From the NCBI GenBank assembly GCA_051880395.1, contig JBJENW010000346.1:1-6553 (forward strand): 6,553 nucleotides of DNA, in the 5' to 3' direction. Source of the stretch: JBJENW01 sp051880395. GTDB taxonomy: Bacteria > Bacillota > Clostridia > Lachnospirales > Lachnospiraceae. The notes beneath the pieces are model-generated. The model did not search any database. It was not told the origin of the DNA and saw nothing but the letters and a program-made list of their open reading frames with translations. The position numbers were made by a program, and so were the translations under genes. Positions 5,685 to 6,553 of this stretch are shown in pieces; positions within the stretch are counted from its first letter, which is position 1; every line of letters starts with the position of its first letter.

Positions 5685-6553
5685 AAGACAATTTAATTGG
5701 TAGACTTTATCGCTATTTTTTTATTTATTTTGAAACCTGCACGATGCCAACTGTGGAAACGCTGTTTCTTCTTGTGCTTTCCATTCTCGTCATGGAATCT
5801 GCTCCATCCATACGGTTTCTGTACCGGCATTTTTTATCCTGTATTACAGAAAAATCGCTCAACACTTTTTACCATGCATGCTCATACGCAAAAGTGGATT
5901 ACAGCCGTTTTATGAATGTGACAGTCTCACTGGCATTAAAACTTATTCCGGAAAAACTGCGTGTACAGCCGGTCTTTTTGTGTATTGATGATACCATGGT
6001 CTCCAAGTTTGGGAAGAAGTTTGAAGATGTCTCAAAACTATTTGACCATGCTGCCCATAACGGTTCGCTGTATCTGAACGGTCACTGTTTTGTCAGCCTT
6101 ATGCTCTGCGTTCCGGTCTGGAAAAACGGAAAGGTTTCTTATCTTTCCGTCCCACTCGGATACCGGATGTGGGAAAAGAAAGAATCCAAACTTGAGCTGG
6201 CTGCATCCATGGTCCGGCAGGTAATGCCTGAACTTGCTTCTCAGAAGAATGTGATCATTCTCTGCGACAGCTGGTATGCAAAGAGCACACTTGTTTCTGT
6301 TGTAGATGAATTTGCCAATCTCGACCTGATCTGCAATGCAAGATATGACTCTGTCATTTATGATCTTGCACCGGAACATACCGGCAAAAGGGGCAGACCT
6401 GCAATACACGGGAAACGTCTTTCTCTGAAAGATGATTTTACACTCTCCGATGAAAAAATCGGTGATTATCACGTGGGTGTCCGTCGGGTTCTGACGAATC
6501 TTTTTGGCAAGAGAGAAGTGCTGGCATACGTTACAGCTGCCGATAAAGAGAGC
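5663..6553 (+). CDS. DDE transposase (IS4/IS701-like), 3' end outside window, start codon unclear
   Basis: The frame is open from the stop at 5654-5656 to the window end. It reads TNLLYNKDNLIGRLYRYFF, then METLFLLVLS-like helices, then the catalytic core: CIDDTMVSKFGKKF with aspartates at 5987-5992, FDHAAHNGSLYLNGHCFVSL, and LCDSWYAKS with an aspartate at 6266-6268. The third acidic residue must lie beyond the window. A conventional site AAAGGAG (5647-5653) points to a start near 5661-5665, but the bases there are ATACGACA; a single G after AT would give an in-frame ATG followed by ACG ACA. The first normal in-frame start is ATG at 5744, without a ribosome site. I give 5663 as the likely ancestral coding limit. 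Either this copy has lost its start or it uses a rare one. Assignment to an exact IS family is uncertain; that it is a transposase is not. Confidence 0.8.

Larger units (their letters stand above)
5550..6553 (+). mobile_element. Left part of an insertion sequence, cut by the window end
   Basis: A DDE transposase frame preceded by a short A/T-rich leader marks the left side of an insertion sequence. The outer boundary is not defined by anything I can see: it lies somewhere between the end of the foldback element (5549) and about 5600. Neither the right terminal repeat nor a target duplication is available, because the element runs past 6553. Confidence 0.6.

Noticed and set aside
5105..5703. 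Several overlapping frames of 65-144 codons on both strands of foldback element 2
   Set aside because: Long palindromes with high GC content keep complementary frames open together. None has start signals or a recognisable domain.
5653..5703. GTG start at 5653 for a short peptide leading into the transposase by frameshift
   Set aside because: The GTG overlaps the end of the ribosome site, the frame ends at 5703 and I see no slippery sequence to shift into the transposase frame.

Overview
The window reads as chromosomal DNA from a low-GC Firmicute, most likely a Lachnospiraceae-type Clostridium relative. The grounds are strong AGGAGG ribosome sites, consensus TTGACA/TATAAT promoters, a DUF4317 protein (a family I know mainly from that group) and a tRNA gene without an encoded CCA.

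Bases 1-2990 hold a compact NAD-salvage operon, nrtR-pncA-pncB. A Nudix-type repressor is followed by nicotinamidase and nicotinate phosphoribosyltransferase, which together convert nicotinamide to nicotinate and then to nicotinate mononucleotide. The promoter carries two 21-bp palindromes, one filling the -35/-10 spacer and one just downstream of the expected start. They are the obvious NrtR operators and imply autoregulation of the whole unit. A perfect 16-bp hairpin ends the operon and also serves the convergent DUF4317 gene (2989-4242, minus strand), which has its own promoter.

Bases 4243-5660 contain only one conventional gene, tRNA-Leu(CAG) on the minus strand, with its own consensus promoter and terminator. 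It is bracketed by two related elements of about 400 bp (4327-4742 and 5154-5549), both in the same orientation. Each is almost entirely a single inverted repeat that can fold into a hairpin of roughly 190-200 bp with a 7-nt loop. The copies differ strongly in several stem segments, yet each right arm matches its own left arm, while a set of asymmetric internal loops is identical in both. Pairing is therefore preserved although sequence is not. This is the most unusual feature of the window.

A second, shorter repeat family of about 50 bp appears at the window start (plus strand) and at 5061-5121 (minus strand). In both places it lies about 45 bp upstream of a promoter.

Bases 5550-6553 are the left part of an insertion sequence with a DDE transposase that runs off the window. 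Its reading frame lacks a normal start codon at the place where the ribosome site predicts one, and interleaved inverted repeats cover that leader.
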